A DNA stretch of 64,000 bases, from the IMG/VR virus record IMGVR_UViG_3300036939_000021, positions 41,885 through 105,884 of that record. One strand, written 5' to 3'. A program made the translations under genes and the position numbers. Positions within the stretch are counted from its first letter, which is position 1. Every line of letters begins with the position of its first letter. Below, piece by piece: positions 6,773 through 14,604 of the stretch. Source of the stretch: a virus. The notes under the pieces were generated by a model. That model saw only the letters and a program-made list of their open reading frames with translations, searched no databases and had not been told where the DNA came from.

Positions 6773-7542
6773 TAAACAACAGCAACAGCGGTTACAGTAG
6801 CCTTAGTATGTACATAGGAGTCACCTTGTACCTGAGCAGAACCTGAAATATTTACAAGTTGTTGAACTCCACCTTGAGGCGATGCAGAATTAAGAATTGC
6901 CACACCTTCGTGAATTTCTCCTGAACTTTCTCGAACTTCAAAATAAAATTCACGTCCAATGTCGCTGTCTTCATACATGATGTCATAAAGAACGTCTCCA
7001 CCTCTATCACCATATATTGCACGAAATTCAAATGCAAGTTCTTTAGCATTTGAAACTGTTACCATTTCTTTTCCTGTTCCTGAAAGATAAGTTGTTCCGT
7101 CTTCATTCTGTATCTGAGGACTTACAGTAGCGTTAGAGCAACCATTTACAAAAATAAGAGCTTTTGTAATAGTTGTATCTGTTGTAGCGAGAGTAACTGG
7201 AGCATCAGGATCGATAATAGTTACAGGTGTAGCAGTAGTGCCAACTTCTTTACCTTCAGCAACTTTTACCACTTTATTAGTTCCAAAATTTAAGATTAAT
7301 CCACCATCAACATATACTTTAGTACCAGCTGTAGGAGCTGTACCATTAACTTGGGTAAGAGTTAATGAAAGTTGATCAGAACTCGCACTAGTAAAAGCTG
7401 AAGCAACTGTTAAAGTATATAATGGCGCTTTACGAATAGTAGAAATTTGTTCACCATATAAAATAATAGGTAGTCTACCAATTGCAAAAGTTTTGCCGAT
7501 GGTAGTTCTACGTGTAGATGGTCTAACTACTGTCTTAGCCAT
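6772..7542 (-). CDS. Major tail tube protein
   Basis: A 256-residue beta-rich protein. The C-terminal pattern (EIHEGVAILNSASPQGGVQQ, then SGSAQVQGD) is typical of siphovirus tail tube subunits, where a late beta hairpin and a GGVQ-like turn precede the end. It is first in a three-gene minus-strand operon (6772, 6077, 5815). A candidate late promoter element (7569-7584 on the minus strand) lies 27 bp before its ATG, as for scaffold, capsid and tape measure, which supports a major structural role. Confidence 0.65.
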   Translation of the reverse strand: MAKTVVRPSTRRTTIGKTFAIGRLPIILYGEQISTIRKAPLYTLTVASAFTSASSDQLSLTLTQVNGTAPTAGTKVYVDGGLILNFGTNKVVKVAEGKEVGTTATPVTIIDPDAPVTLATTDTTITKALIFVNGCSNATVSPQIQNEDGTTYLSGTGKEMVTVSNAKELAFEFRAIYGDRGGDVLYDIMYEDSDIGREFYFEVRESSGEIHEGVAILNSASPQGGVQQLVNISGSAQVQGDSYVHTKATVTAVAVV

Positions 7543-7568
7543 TTTAATAAATAAAAATAGTACGGTAC

Positions 7569-7584
7569 TATTTACAATATTCCA
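7569..7584 (-). promoter_or_regulatory. Candidate late promoter element
   Basis: On the minus strand TGGAATATTGTAAATA, 27 bp before the tail tube ATG. The same element precedes scaffold (11326), capsid (12222) and tape measure (36401). A palindrome CCACTAGTGG abuts it. Confidence 0.6.
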
Positions 7585-7587
7585 CTA

Positions 7588-9516
7588 GTGGAAGTCTCAG
7601 AAAGTATGGAAGATTTTAAGAATAAAAACATCCCCGGAATAATCGAAGGTGCTGGTATTGGAGGTAAAGGAGGTGGCACTCCTGATCAAGATAGGATTTC
7701 TGGTACTTCTACAGCATATGTATACGCTCTTTTTGGTATAGGTGAAGGCACTATTGAAGGTTTAAAAGCGGGTGCAAAGTCTATTCAACTTGATGGCACA
7801 CCTATAGAGAATGCTGATGGCACTAAAAATTTTAGTGATTTTAAATTTATATTTACTCCAGGTTTGCAAAGTCAAGCTAATATACCATCAGAAGCAAATG
7901 AAGTAAGTTCTGAATCTGCTGTAGGTGTAGAAGTTCTAAAATTATTTCCTGTAACTCGACAAATAACAAATCCAGATATTAATGGTATTCGTATAAGACT
8001 CGGTTTTCAATTACAAGAACAAGAAAAAGAAAGTGGTGATATTAATTCTTTAGCTTGTAATTTTGCAATATATATAAAAGAAGGTAATGGTGCTTTTGTA
8101 GAAAGATTAGCTTATAGAAATAATGAGTTTAAATACCGTTTTACAAGTCTTACAGAATTTACTTATTTTTTTCCTGTTAATTCACAAATAACAGATACCT
8201 TTCAAATAAAAGTTGAAAAAATTTCAGAAGATGCTGTAGATAATGAAGATGTTGTACAGCAACGTACTGTAAGGTGGCAAGCATATGCAGAAGTTATTCA
8301 AGATACATTAGAGTATCCTTGGACTGCATTATGTTATATGCAATTTCCAGGAAATGCCTTTAAAAGTGTCCCAACACGTAAATATTTAGTTGGGGGTATA
8401 AAGTGGCTTATTCCGACGGTATTTACTGTAGGTGCTGATAGAGGATTAGATTATAACGGTCAAGCTTGGGGTGGAGGTTTTTACGAACCTGATAAAGCAC
8501 CAGCTGATGCTGCTTGGGTAGTATGGGGATTGCTTACAAATAATAGATATGGTTTAGGAAGAAAAATAGCAGGTCGTTTAGGATTAGGTAGAGGATTACA
8601 AGAATCTGACATAGATAAATTTGCGCTGTATCAGTGTTCTTTGCATAACAACGGTATTATTCCAGACGGATTTGGAAATACTGAAAGACGTTATAGTGCT
8701 AACGGAATCTTACAAGGCTCTCAAGATGCTTGGGAGATGATACAGAGTGTTTGTAGTAATTTTGCTGCAAAAGCTTATTGGAATGGTTCACAGATAAGTT
8801 TTTGGCAAGATCGCCCTTGGATTGGATTACCAAGAGCTATTTTTACTAATGCAAAAGTTGTAGATGGAAGGTTTATATATACAAGTCAGGAATGGAAGGG
8901 AATTACAACAGTTGCAAAAGTAAGTTGGAATGATCCGGCTCAGGATTATGGCTTAGTCCCCGAACCTATAGAATATCAACAAGGTATTTTAGATTGGGGA
9001 GTACATGAAGATGAGTTTTCTGCTTTTCTCTGTACTTCTCGTGGTCAAGCTTATCGATTAGGTTTAAAAAATATTTTAACTTCTTTACTTGAGACTGAAA
9101 TGGTAAGTTTTCGAGCATTACCAGAATCTTTTTATTGCCGTCCTGGAGATGTAATTCAAGTTCAAGATAATCGTAGAACACAAACTAGAAAGGGTGGATT
9201 AATAACTTCTGCTACCACAACTTCTATTACAGTAGATTTAAAAAATCCAGTAACTCTAGTCGGTACATCTCCATATAAAGTAAGAGTAACTTTACCCAAT
9301 TTACAAGTAGAAGAAAGATTTATAAGTAATGGTGCTGGAACGCATTTAACTTTATTACCAACACAGCCTTTTAGTATGCCACCTCTTTCTCATGCAATTT
9401 GGTTAGTACAAGATGGAGCTGCTCTTGAGATGCTATATCGAATTATTTCTATAACTCCTGGTGAAGCAGAAAATAAAATGATTTATGAAATCAGCGCTAA
9501 AACTTATGCTGGTTAG
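7588..9516 (+). CDS. Tail hub/tip attachment protein, gpJ-like
   Basis: A 642-residue protein similar in course to the conserved part of lambda gpJ: the opening DQDRISGTSTAYVYALFGIG, the TRQITNPDINGIRIRLGF segment, and the hub region around WEMIQSVCSNFAAKAYWNG. gpJ forms the central tail hub and closes the tail tip. It is shorter than lambda gpJ (1132) and lacks the C-terminal fibronectin and receptor-binding part; a free fibronectin-like protein is at 24793 and separate fibres lie at 14.6-23 kb. Start is GTG at 7588; ATG at 7606 is an alternative. It stands alone on this strand, away from the M-L-K-I genes. Confidence 0.8.
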   Translation: MEVSESMEDFKNKNIPGIIEGAGIGGKGGGTPDQDRISGTSTAYVYALFGIGEGTIEGLKAGAKSIQLDGTPIENADGTKNFSDFKFIFTPGLQSQANIPSEANEVSSESAVGVEVLKLFPVTRQITNPDINGIRIRLGFQLQEQEKESGDINSLACNFAIYIKEGNGAFVERLAYRNNEFKYRFTSLTEFTYFFPVNSQITDTFQIKVEKISEDAVDNEDVVQQRTVRWQAYAEVIQDTLEYPWTALCYMQFPGNAFKSVPTRKYLVGGIKWLIPTVFTVGADRGLDYNGQAWGGGFYEPDKAPADAAWVVWGLLTNNRYGLGRKIAGRLGLGRGLQESDIDKFALYQCSLHNNGIIPDGFGNTERRYSANGILQGSQDAWEMIQSVCSNFAAKAYWNGSQISFWQDRPWIGLPRAIFTNAKVVDGRFIYTSQEWKGITTVAKVSWNDPAQDYGLVPEPIEYQQGILDWGVHEDEFSAFLCTSRGQAYRLGLKNILTSLLETEMVSFRALPESFYCRPGDVIQVQDNRRTQTRKGGLITSATTTSITVDLKNPVTLVGTSPYKVRVTLPNLQVEERFISNGAGTHLTLLPTQPFSMPPLSHAIWLVQDGAALEMLYRIISITPGEAENKMIYEISAKTYAG

Positions 9517-9815
9517 CTTAAAACATTATCTGGTAAACTTTTAGTTTTTATTTTAGGTATTGAAATTTTTTGATAGTCTTTTAATTGAGATAAAGCAAAA
9601 GATATATCTGAGTTATTTGTAGTTTTAGGATTAATAAGATGTCCATACATATTATAACTTTCGGATAATTTTTCTAATAAATCTTCTTCTATTAAATTAG
9701 CAAGATAGTTATCAGGAGTTTCTACAAATATATCAATAGAAGTTTTTGTATCAGATTTGTCGTTATCTGTTAATAATCTAATTGAGATATTGTCTTGTTT
9801 TATTATGAATTCCAT
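9513..9815 (-). CDS. Hypothetical protein
   Basis: A 100-residue acidic protein with beta-like N-terminal part and helical C-terminus. No family recognised. Its stop overlaps the end of the gpJ-like gene on the other strand by four bases, and its start lies four bases after the stop of the 9820-11301 gene, so the two minus genes form a unit. It could be an immunity or accessory partner for the zincin-bearing neighbour, which is speculation. Confidence 0.5.
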   Translation of the reverse strand: MEFIIKQDNISIRLLTDNDKSDTKTSIDIFVETPDNYLANLIEEDLLEKLSESYNMYGHLINPKTTNNSDISFALSQLKDYQKISIPKIKTKSLPDNVLS

Positions 9816-9819
9816 AAAA

Positions 9820-11301
9820 TTAGTTATTTAAGAGATGTCCTAAAACTAAATTAAAATGTTCAGGATCTTTATTATATAAAGATCTCATAGTTTGTGGTGA
9901 ATGGAAATGTTCCATACCAACTGCGTGTACTTCGGTAGCTTCAACGTCTGAAGTATAAACTCTTCCTACATAAGGAGTTATATAATTACCTCTATAAGCT
10001 ATTTCATCATTTCTATATTTGCTACTATTAGTTATATCATTAAGTTTTTCTGCATTTTGAGTTAGACTTCTCTCTTCTCGCCATTTTTCATTTGCTCTTA
10101 ATATATTTTTATTTTCAGTTTCAGCATGATGGGATACTTCATGCCATAAAGCATAAGATGGGGCATTTTTACCAACTTCAATTAATTTTTTATTTTTATC
10201 GGCATAGGCTCTGTCGCCCTCTGCTTTAATTGATTGAAGTAGAGATTGACCTTTACCGCCTGTGTGATAATAATAGTCAGTTAGATCATCTAAAACTCTT
10301 TGTTTAATTTGAGGATCTTTAATATCTATATCTACTTTTTCTGCTAAAGCTCTGGCTTCTTGTTTTGATAAAGGAGTAGATTTGCCTAAATCTTCTCTTA
10401 AATTTATAAAAGCTTGCTCTTGTTCTTTTTTTAATTTTTCTTGTTCTTGCTGTAAATTTTCTATATTTTTTTGTATATTTTTACGATCTTTAACAGATGC
10501 TTTAGGTAGACGCTTTTTTTCGTTTCTTAATTTAATACTAATATCTACTAATTTTTTTCCATGATCTTTAATACTATCTAAATGTTTATTAGATAAAGTA
10601 GCACCAATACTAATAATTTCTTTTGGTGATGATTTTATCGATTTAGAAGAAGACTCTAGAGAAACTTCAACAGCTTTTTTAATTTCTGTTTTTTGTCTTT
10701 TGGGTATTTCATCGTTATTTAGTAATTTACTGACTTTTTCTTTTAATACTGTTTTTTTCGTTTTACTAGGAAGTTCATCAGCAAATAAGGTTTTTTTAAC
10801 ATCTTTAACGTCTTGAGCTATAGGTTTACCTATTTTAGATATTTCATCTAATTTACTTTTTAAAGTATCTAATTTTGTTTTTTGTTTTAATATAGACGAC
10901 GTTTCAGGCTTAGGATGTGTTTTAGTAGAAGTTGTAGGAAGTATAGATTTTTTGGATCTAGCTTCTTCTATAGCTTCACGCCAACTATCAGTTTTTCTAC
11001 CATCTTTAGCTTTAACACCATATTCAGCAGCAACTTTTTTAAGAGTTGCTAATTTCATTCCTTTTAAATCATTATCAGCATTATTAGAAGAAACTGTAGA
11101 AGTTTTAGAAGTAGTATTTTTTGTAGTAGATGCTTTAGTTTCAGTTTTTTTAGTAGATTTAGTTGTACTTTTTTTTGTTTTATCTCCTCCTTTAGGCATA
11201 AACTGACCACCTAAAGGATGTCCTGGAGGATAACGAGGATGCTCACTCTCTTTAAAAGAACTTGCTATTTTCTTTCTTGTTGATCCTAATTTTGTAGGCA
11301 T
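9820..11301 (-). CDS. MuF-like structural protein with C-terminal zincin metallopeptidase domain
   Basis: A 493-residue protein. Residues 20-40 (HPRYPPGHPLGGQFMPKGG) resemble the tail end of phage capsid-morphogenesis proteins. Residues 40-75 are a lysine/serine/threonine-rich linker; about 78-115 look SAP/Rho-N-like (LKGMKLATLKKVAAEYGVKA). The middle is long coiled coil. The C-terminus carries HEVSHH at 387-392 and downstream glutamates at 454 and 457 (EATEVHA), the layout of a HExxH zincin with a third glutamate ligand. Similar polymorphic toxin or injected-effector domains occur on MuF-type phage proteins. Likely a virion protein delivered or processed with the capsid. Confidence 0.6.
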   Translation of the reverse strand: MPTKLGSTRKKIASSFKESEHPRYPPGHPLGGQFMPKGGDKTKKSTTKSTKKTETKASTTKNTTSKTSTVSSNNADNDLKGMKLATLKKVAAEYGVKAKDGRKTDSWREAIEEARSKKSILPTTSTKTHPKPETSSILKQKTKLDTLKSKLDEISKIGKPIAQDVKDVKKTLFADELPSKTKKTVLKEKVSKLLNNDEIPKRQKTEIKKAVEVSLESSSKSIKSSPKEIISIGATLSNKHLDSIKDHGKKLVDISIKLRNEKKRLPKASVKDRKNIQKNIENLQQEQEKLKKEQEQAFINLREDLGKSTPLSKQEARALAEKVDIDIKDPQIKQRVLDDLTDYYYHTGGKGQSLLQSIKAEGDRAYADKNKKLIEVGKNAPSYALWHEVSHHAETENKNILRANEKWREERSLTQNAEKLNDITNSSKYRNDEIAYRGNYITPYVGRVYTSDVEATEVHAVGMEHFHSPQTMRSLYNKDPEHFNLVLGHLLNN

Positions 11302-11325
11302 GGTTGATAAAAAATAGATTTAAAG

Positions 11326-11341
11326 TGGAATATTGTAAATA
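11326..11341 (+). promoter_or_regulatory. Candidate late promoter element
   Basis: TGGAATATTGTAAATA ends 26 bp before the scaffold ATG at 11367. It lies in the divergent gap with the 9820-11301 gene, so it might serve both. Confidence 0.6.
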
Positions 11342-11366
11342 CGGCTTTTATTAGAAAATATCTATT

Positions 11367-12215
11367 ATGGCACTTGATCCAGAAGTATTAGCAGCTATTC
11401 AAGAAACTGTCAAGGAATCTTTTACTGAGTTTAATTCTACTATAGAATCTAAATTTCGTGAATTAACAAGAAAACAAGACTCAATAAAAAAAGATTTTAC
11501 AAATATTATTGATACACAACTTAATGAACGCTTTGACAGTATTACTCCGAATCTAGCATTTATTGAAGATGTAAGAAAAGAGTATGAAGAGGAAATTAGA
11601 CAAAATCAGTATAATCCTGAACCTGAAGTAGAAATTGAAGAAGGTAATAAAAATAACAAACGTTCTAAAGGTAAGCGAGATGTTGTGGAAGAAACCACAC
11701 TTTTAGAACAAAAATTAAGAGCAGAGTTCGAGGCTAAATTGATCGAAGATCGTAAACGTGTTACAGAACTTGAAACACAACTTAAAGCCGATCAAGAAAA
11801 AACTAGAGAAGAACAAGAAAAAGCACGTCTTACCAGTTTACGTAATGATGCTCTAAACACTATTCGAGAAATGGGTTTAGTTTCTCCAGGTAAAGAGAAT
11901 CGTTTGTTTACTCTTTTAGAGCAAGACGGCAGACTTGTAAAAACAGAAGAAGGTTTTAAGATTGCGGCTAAAGATAAATTTGGTGATGATGTTCAATTAG
12001 CTATTTCAGAGCAATTACCTGAATTAATTAAAACATCATATGATGAATATTCAATACCTAGAGGTGGAACAGGTACGGGAGGAGTAAACACACCACGGAA
12101 TAATAATGTACCCACTCAGGATTTCTCAGGATTGACCGCACAACAAATTTACGAACAAAAAAATTTGCTTGGTGCTGATTTGATTAAAACTCTTGAACAA
12201 AATTACTCTGTGTAA
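11367..12215 (+). CDS. Capsid scaffolding protein
   Basis: A 282-residue protein, highly charged and coiled-coil from about residue 100 to 165 (repeated E/K/R/Q heptads), with helices at both ends and a low-complexity GGTGTGGVNTPRNNN linker near 232. This composition, and its place directly before the capsid gene, are typical of phage scaffolds, which direct procapsid assembly and then leave. It has its own candidate late promoter element. Confidence 0.75.
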   Translation: MALDPEVLAAIQETVKESFTEFNSTIESKFRELTRKQDSIKKDFTNIIDTQLNERFDSITPNLAFIEDVRKEYEEEIRQNQYNPEPEVEIEEGNKNNKRSKGKRDVVEETTLLEQKLRAEFEAKLIEDRKRVTELETQLKADQEKTREEQEKARLTSLRNDALNTIREMGLVSPGKENRLFTLLEQDGRLVKTEEGFKIAAKDKFGDDVQLAISEQLPELIKTSYDEYSIPRGGTGTGGVNTPRNNNVPTQDFSGLTAQQIYEQKNLLGADLIKTLEQNYSV

Positions 12216-12221
12216 TTTTTG

Positions 12222-12237
12222 TGGAACATTGTAATTA
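12222..12237 (+). promoter_or_regulatory. Candidate late promoter element (variant)
   Basis: TGGAACATTGTAATTA, one or two changes from the other three copies, ending 22 bp before the capsid ATG at 12259. It allows extra capsid transcripts over scaffold. Confidence 0.55.
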
Positions 12238-12258
12238 AAGGAATATTATTAAAAAATA

Positions 12259-13623
12259 ATGCCACCTACACAAACTCCTAATGCTGGTGCATTGCTTGAG
12301 ACGGCTATTGCATCAGCAGCATTAACACAACTTAATCATGTTGCTATATATCCTCGTGTTGCGACTCGTGACTATGAACTGGGAGCATTTGCAAGAGGAA
12401 ATGTAGTTAGGATTAGACGCCCTAAGCGTAGACGTGCTGTAGATTTAGATCCTCGTACTGGTGGATTTAATTTTACAGAAGCAGAATTCTTTTCTGGGGA
12501 AGTAAAGCTAGAGCGTTTGTGGACTGACGGATTTTTGATGTATGGTCATGATTCACAGCAAACAATGGCTTTATATTTGGCTGAAACTGCTAGTCAAATT
12601 TCTGATGCTATCATTACACCGAATGATGAGTATCTTTATACAAAATTTAGAGATTGGAGTCCCTTCGCTAGTGTTTTAAGCACGGGTGCTTATGCGCTTG
12701 GTGATACTCCACCATTTAATATTTCTTTTTGTATAAAAGATGATGGCACTCTTACAGAATTTAATAATGAAGGACTAAGAGGTGCTAGTGTTTTCTTAGA
12801 TAAAGAAAATGCAGGTAATGATCGTTATGCTGTGATCTCTAGTTCTGCTAAAGGTGCTTTTCTTGGAGATAGTATAGCAATCGAAGGATCTAAAGTTGAA
12901 GCGGAAAAAGATCCACTCTCTCAATTAATTATTGCTGGTATCAGACAAGGGCAATTTGTTGAGAGATATGGATTTAGACTTGCAGGATCTAATACCGTAG
13001 GTGGTCAAACAGGTACACCTGATTTAGATACAGTCGCAGGAATTCAGGGGACTTTACCTATTAGTGCTAGTGCTGCGAATACTCAGTTATCGTATGCTGA
13101 TTTTAGTTCTACCTATGGTGTAGGTTCTTTGATTGGTGCCGTAGATATTACTCTGACAGCCGGAACGGCTTTACCTCCAAGTATTGCAGTAGGTAAAATT
13201 GCTAGACTTGCACCAGGAACACCCAATAAGAGTAACGTATTTTATGGTGTTATTCTACGAGTAAATCTTACAACACCAACAGCACCTATTGTAACGATGG
13301 TTCCATATAAATGGAATGGTCAAAAAATTCCTGCAACGGGAATTATTCCAGGTACTTACGTATTTAGCGTTCCTGACATTCCTAGCGTAAATACTGTAAA
13401 CACTACTGAAGGTTTGTTGATGGCAAATCGTTTCTTACGTGAGCCACGTTTAGGAAGTGGAGCGGTTGCAGCAAGTATCCGTGACCCTCAGACTAATAAT
13501 GTAATTCAAGTCTTTACAGGGAATTATGACTTGGGTACTGTGAGCGAAAAGAATGCAGCTTATATGCTAACAGGTGCTAAAATTTCTGATTGTCGTAAGA
13601 CTGGTTTGATTCTTTCACTATAG
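12259..13623 (+). CDS. Major capsid protein, P22 gp5-like
   Basis: A 454-residue protein. The N-terminal region GNVVRIRRPKRRRAVDLDPR is the pattern of P22-type coat proteins, which have the HK97 fold plus an inserted domain; residues about 230-370 (many Thr, Pro, Gly) could be the insertion. It directly follows the scaffold gene and is preceded by a late element. Length is close to P22 coat (430). The assignment rests on gene order, motif and size. Confidence 0.75.
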   Translation: MPPTQTPNAGALLETAIASAALTQLNHVAIYPRVATRDYELGAFARGNVVRIRRPKRRRAVDLDPRTGGFNFTEAEFFSGEVKLERLWTDGFLMYGHDSQQTMALYLAETASQISDAIITPNDEYLYTKFRDWSPFASVLSTGAYALGDTPPFNISFCIKDDGTLTEFNNEGLRGASVFLDKENAGNDRYAVISSSAKGAFLGDSIAIEGSKVEAEKDPLSQLIIAGIRQGQFVERYGFRLAGSNTVGGQTGTPDLDTVAGIQGTLPISASAANTQLSYADFSSTYGVGSLIGAVDITLTAGTALPPSIAVGKIARLAPGTPNKSNVFYGVILRVNLTTPTAPIVTMVPYKWNGQKIPATGIIPGTYVFSVPDIPSVNTVNTTEGLLMANRFLREPRLGSGAVAASIRDPQTNNVIQVFTGNYDLGTVSEKNAAYMLTGAKISDCRKTGLILSL

Positions 13624-13639
13624 GATTTTAATAATAAAA

Positions 13640-14215
13640 ATGCCTGAATACGAATATACTTTGATGTATGAACCCCGTAATGGGACACCTGTTTCGGTTC
13701 CATCTGCTGAGGTTCAAGCAAGGCTTAATGAAGGTTTTAGAACAGCTAAACCTGATGAAGATACGGTTTTAAAACCTGGTACAGGAATAGCAAGAGTAGA
13801 TATTTCTCCTAGTGCAACTATTGCAGCTAGAGAAATGGTGCCTATTGAAATTAATGCAGCAACTCTTAAAGATTTACAAGTGCGTTTAGGTCTTTCTACT
13901 GCTTATGCAAAATTAGTAAAAGAAAAAAGACCTTACACCGATTTAGAGGATTTAATTGCAAAAGTCCCAGAGATTAACAACTGGGCTAATCTTGAACATA
14001 TTATTAGCTTTAAGGAACAAGAGCAACCTAAAGAGCTTGAGCAAGAAAAGGCAGTAATCCCACAGATTACTCAAAATCAAGATTTAAGTCCTACAGGTAC
14101 AGATAAAGCAACGCCTGTTGAAGGTGAACTGAAAGTACTTTCAACAAAAGAAAAACTTGAGACAGATACTCAACAAAAGCTAGAAGCTAAACCAGAAGAA
14201 AAATCGAAGAAATAA
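13640..14215 (+). CDS. Head accessory protein with helix-hairpin-helix region
   Basis: A 191-residue protein. Residues 5-40 (PVSVPSAEVQARLNEGFRTA) resemble the N-terminus of the 17267 fibre gene (VDVPEGAVEQALNEGFTRD). Residues about 75-130 (INAATLKDLQVRLGLSTAYA, then YTDLEDLIAKVPEIN) match a helix-hairpin-helix motif, usually DNA-binding. The C-terminus is charged and low complexity. It directly follows the capsid gene, so a capsid-interior or head-completion role near DNA is likely. Confidence 0.6.
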   Translation: MPEYEYTLMYEPRNGTPVSVPSAEVQARLNEGFRTAKPDEDTVLKPGTGIARVDISPSATIAAREMVPIEINAATLKDLQVRLGLSTAYAKLVKEKRPYTDLEDLIAKVPEINNWANLEHIISFKEQEQPKELEQEKAVIPQITQNQDLSPTGTDKATPVEGELKVLSTKEKLETDTQQKLEAKPEEKSKK

Positions 14216-14220
14216 GTATT

Positions 14221-14592
14221 ATGGCATTGTCTGAGCGTTCAGTATCTCTATTACATGAAATATATGAGATTACGACAATGCCTAACACGGTTTTTGCCGG
14301 AGGTGAAGGTACATCTCGTTTAGTACCAGATTTATTTAATGCTGGTTTGAGTGTTAGAGAACAACTTGAAAAAGCAATAGAGCAAATAAATCAGAATCCT
14401 TCTGTTATTACTAGAATTGAAGAAATTCTAGCAGAATGGGAAGAGTTATCTATTGACCCTAGTAAAATAGAACAAGAGGGTTATTTTTTAAAACCCGAAA
14501 AAAATATAAAAGCAATAAGAAAAAGACTCTACACATACACTGGAATAATATTTTCTGGTGATATTTCTTTTAATAGAATACCGTTAGGTTAA
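14221..14592 (+). CDS. Probable head-tail connector protein
   Basis: A 123-residue protein with N-terminal helices (REQLEKAIEQINQNPSVITR) and a C-terminal short beta part. I do not recognise the family. Size and place (between capsid and tail fibre genes, five bases after the previous stop) fit a head completion or connector protein. The spacing makes translational coupling likely. Confidence 0.45.
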   Translation: MALSERSVSLLHEIYEITTMPNTVFAGGEGTSRLVPDLFNAGLSVREQLEKAIEQINQNPSVITRIEEILAEWEELSIDPSKIEQEGYFLKPEKNIKAIRKRLYTYTGIIFSGDISFNRIPLG

Positions 14593-14604
14593 AGGAAGAT
14601 ATTA

